From CAZTCJ01 sp964612085 (GTDB lineage: Bacteria > Pseudomonadota > Alphaproteobacteria > JAJFIK01), in NCBI GenBank assembly GCA_964612085.1, contig CAZTCJ010000038.1, positions 1 through 32,212 of the forward strand: a DNA stretch of 32,212 bases. The letters run 5' to 3'. The position numbers and the translations under genes are program-made. The notes below the pieces were generated by a model that saw only the letters and a list, made by a program, of their open reading frames with translations, had not been told where the DNA came from and ran no database searches. Position 1 is the stretch's first letter. Each line of letters opens with the position of its first letter. Below, one piece after another: positions 32,176 through 32,212 of the stretch.

Positions 32176-32212
32176 GCGGTTGCTCCTGTCTGACCCGTGG
32201 GTCCTGACCCTA

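Overview
The window comes from a GC-rich alphaproteobacterium with a CtrA-type cell cycle and a single flagellar system. This is inferred from the gene set: FliX, a cysteine-poor DksA, a CckA-type hybrid kinase, MotE and DUF6468 proteins, and the orders flgF-flgG-flgA-flgH and fliQ-fliR-flhB-cckA. The organisation resembles Rhodospirillales/Kordiimonadales-like lineages more than Rhizobiales, but the genus cannot be told from sequence alone. No rRNA, tRNA, CRISPR array, transposase or prophage was seen. No gene-free stretch exceeds 300 bases.

Layout. 1-1689 (minus): a CoxE-type VWA protein (cut by the window edge) behind a MoxR-type AAA+ ATPase. 1965-3761 (plus): a membrane-anchored PQQ-type sugar dehydrogenase fused to a cytochrome c domain. 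3942-6744 (minus): flgI, a short rod-binding flgJ, an FlgN-like chaperone and a GH24-type lysozyme with a C-terminal membrane anchor. 6995-8717 (plus): fliX, dksA with its own promoter and terminator, and a SAM methyltransferase. 8739-12132 (minus): flgF-flgG-flgA-flgH. 12362-20104 (plus): fliL, fliM, a DUF6468 protein, a MotE-like protein, two divergent MotB-like proteins and a very large periplasmic TPR protein. 20178-21250 (minus): fliO-fliP. 21408-27599 (plus): flgB-flgC-fliE, then fliQ-fliR-flhB-cckA. 27712-32175: a small DUF1508 protein, a TPR/GT41 glycosyltransferase with a sulfotransferase behind it, an unknown membrane protein and a VOC protein.

How it fits together. The window encodes the rod (FlgB, FlgC, FlgF, FlgG, FliE), the P and L rings with their assembly factors (FlgI, FlgH, FlgA, FlgJ), part of the export gate (FliO, FliP, FliQ, FliR, FlhB), a switch protein (FliM), stator-associated proteins (FliL, MotE-like, MotB-like) and two regulators (FliX, CckA). 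Promoters match the Caulobacter hierarchy. fliL, fliQ, the MotB-like operon and, more weakly, flgB and fliX carry CtrA-like TTAA boxes (early class). flgI and flgF carry sigma-54 -24/-12 elements, each with two A-rich FlbD-type (ftr) sites at similar upstream distances (later class).

The observations most worth following are: (1) three copies of a long palindromic repeat, always at the 3' ends of transcription units; (2) the accessory motor module of two divergent MotB-like proteins plus an AMIN-like/TPR protein; (3) a lysozyme at the end of the P-ring operon whose catalytic Thr is replaced by Val; (4) a FlmG-like TPR-glycosyltransferase paired with a sulfotransferase; (5) the matched two-site sigma-54 promoter architecture.
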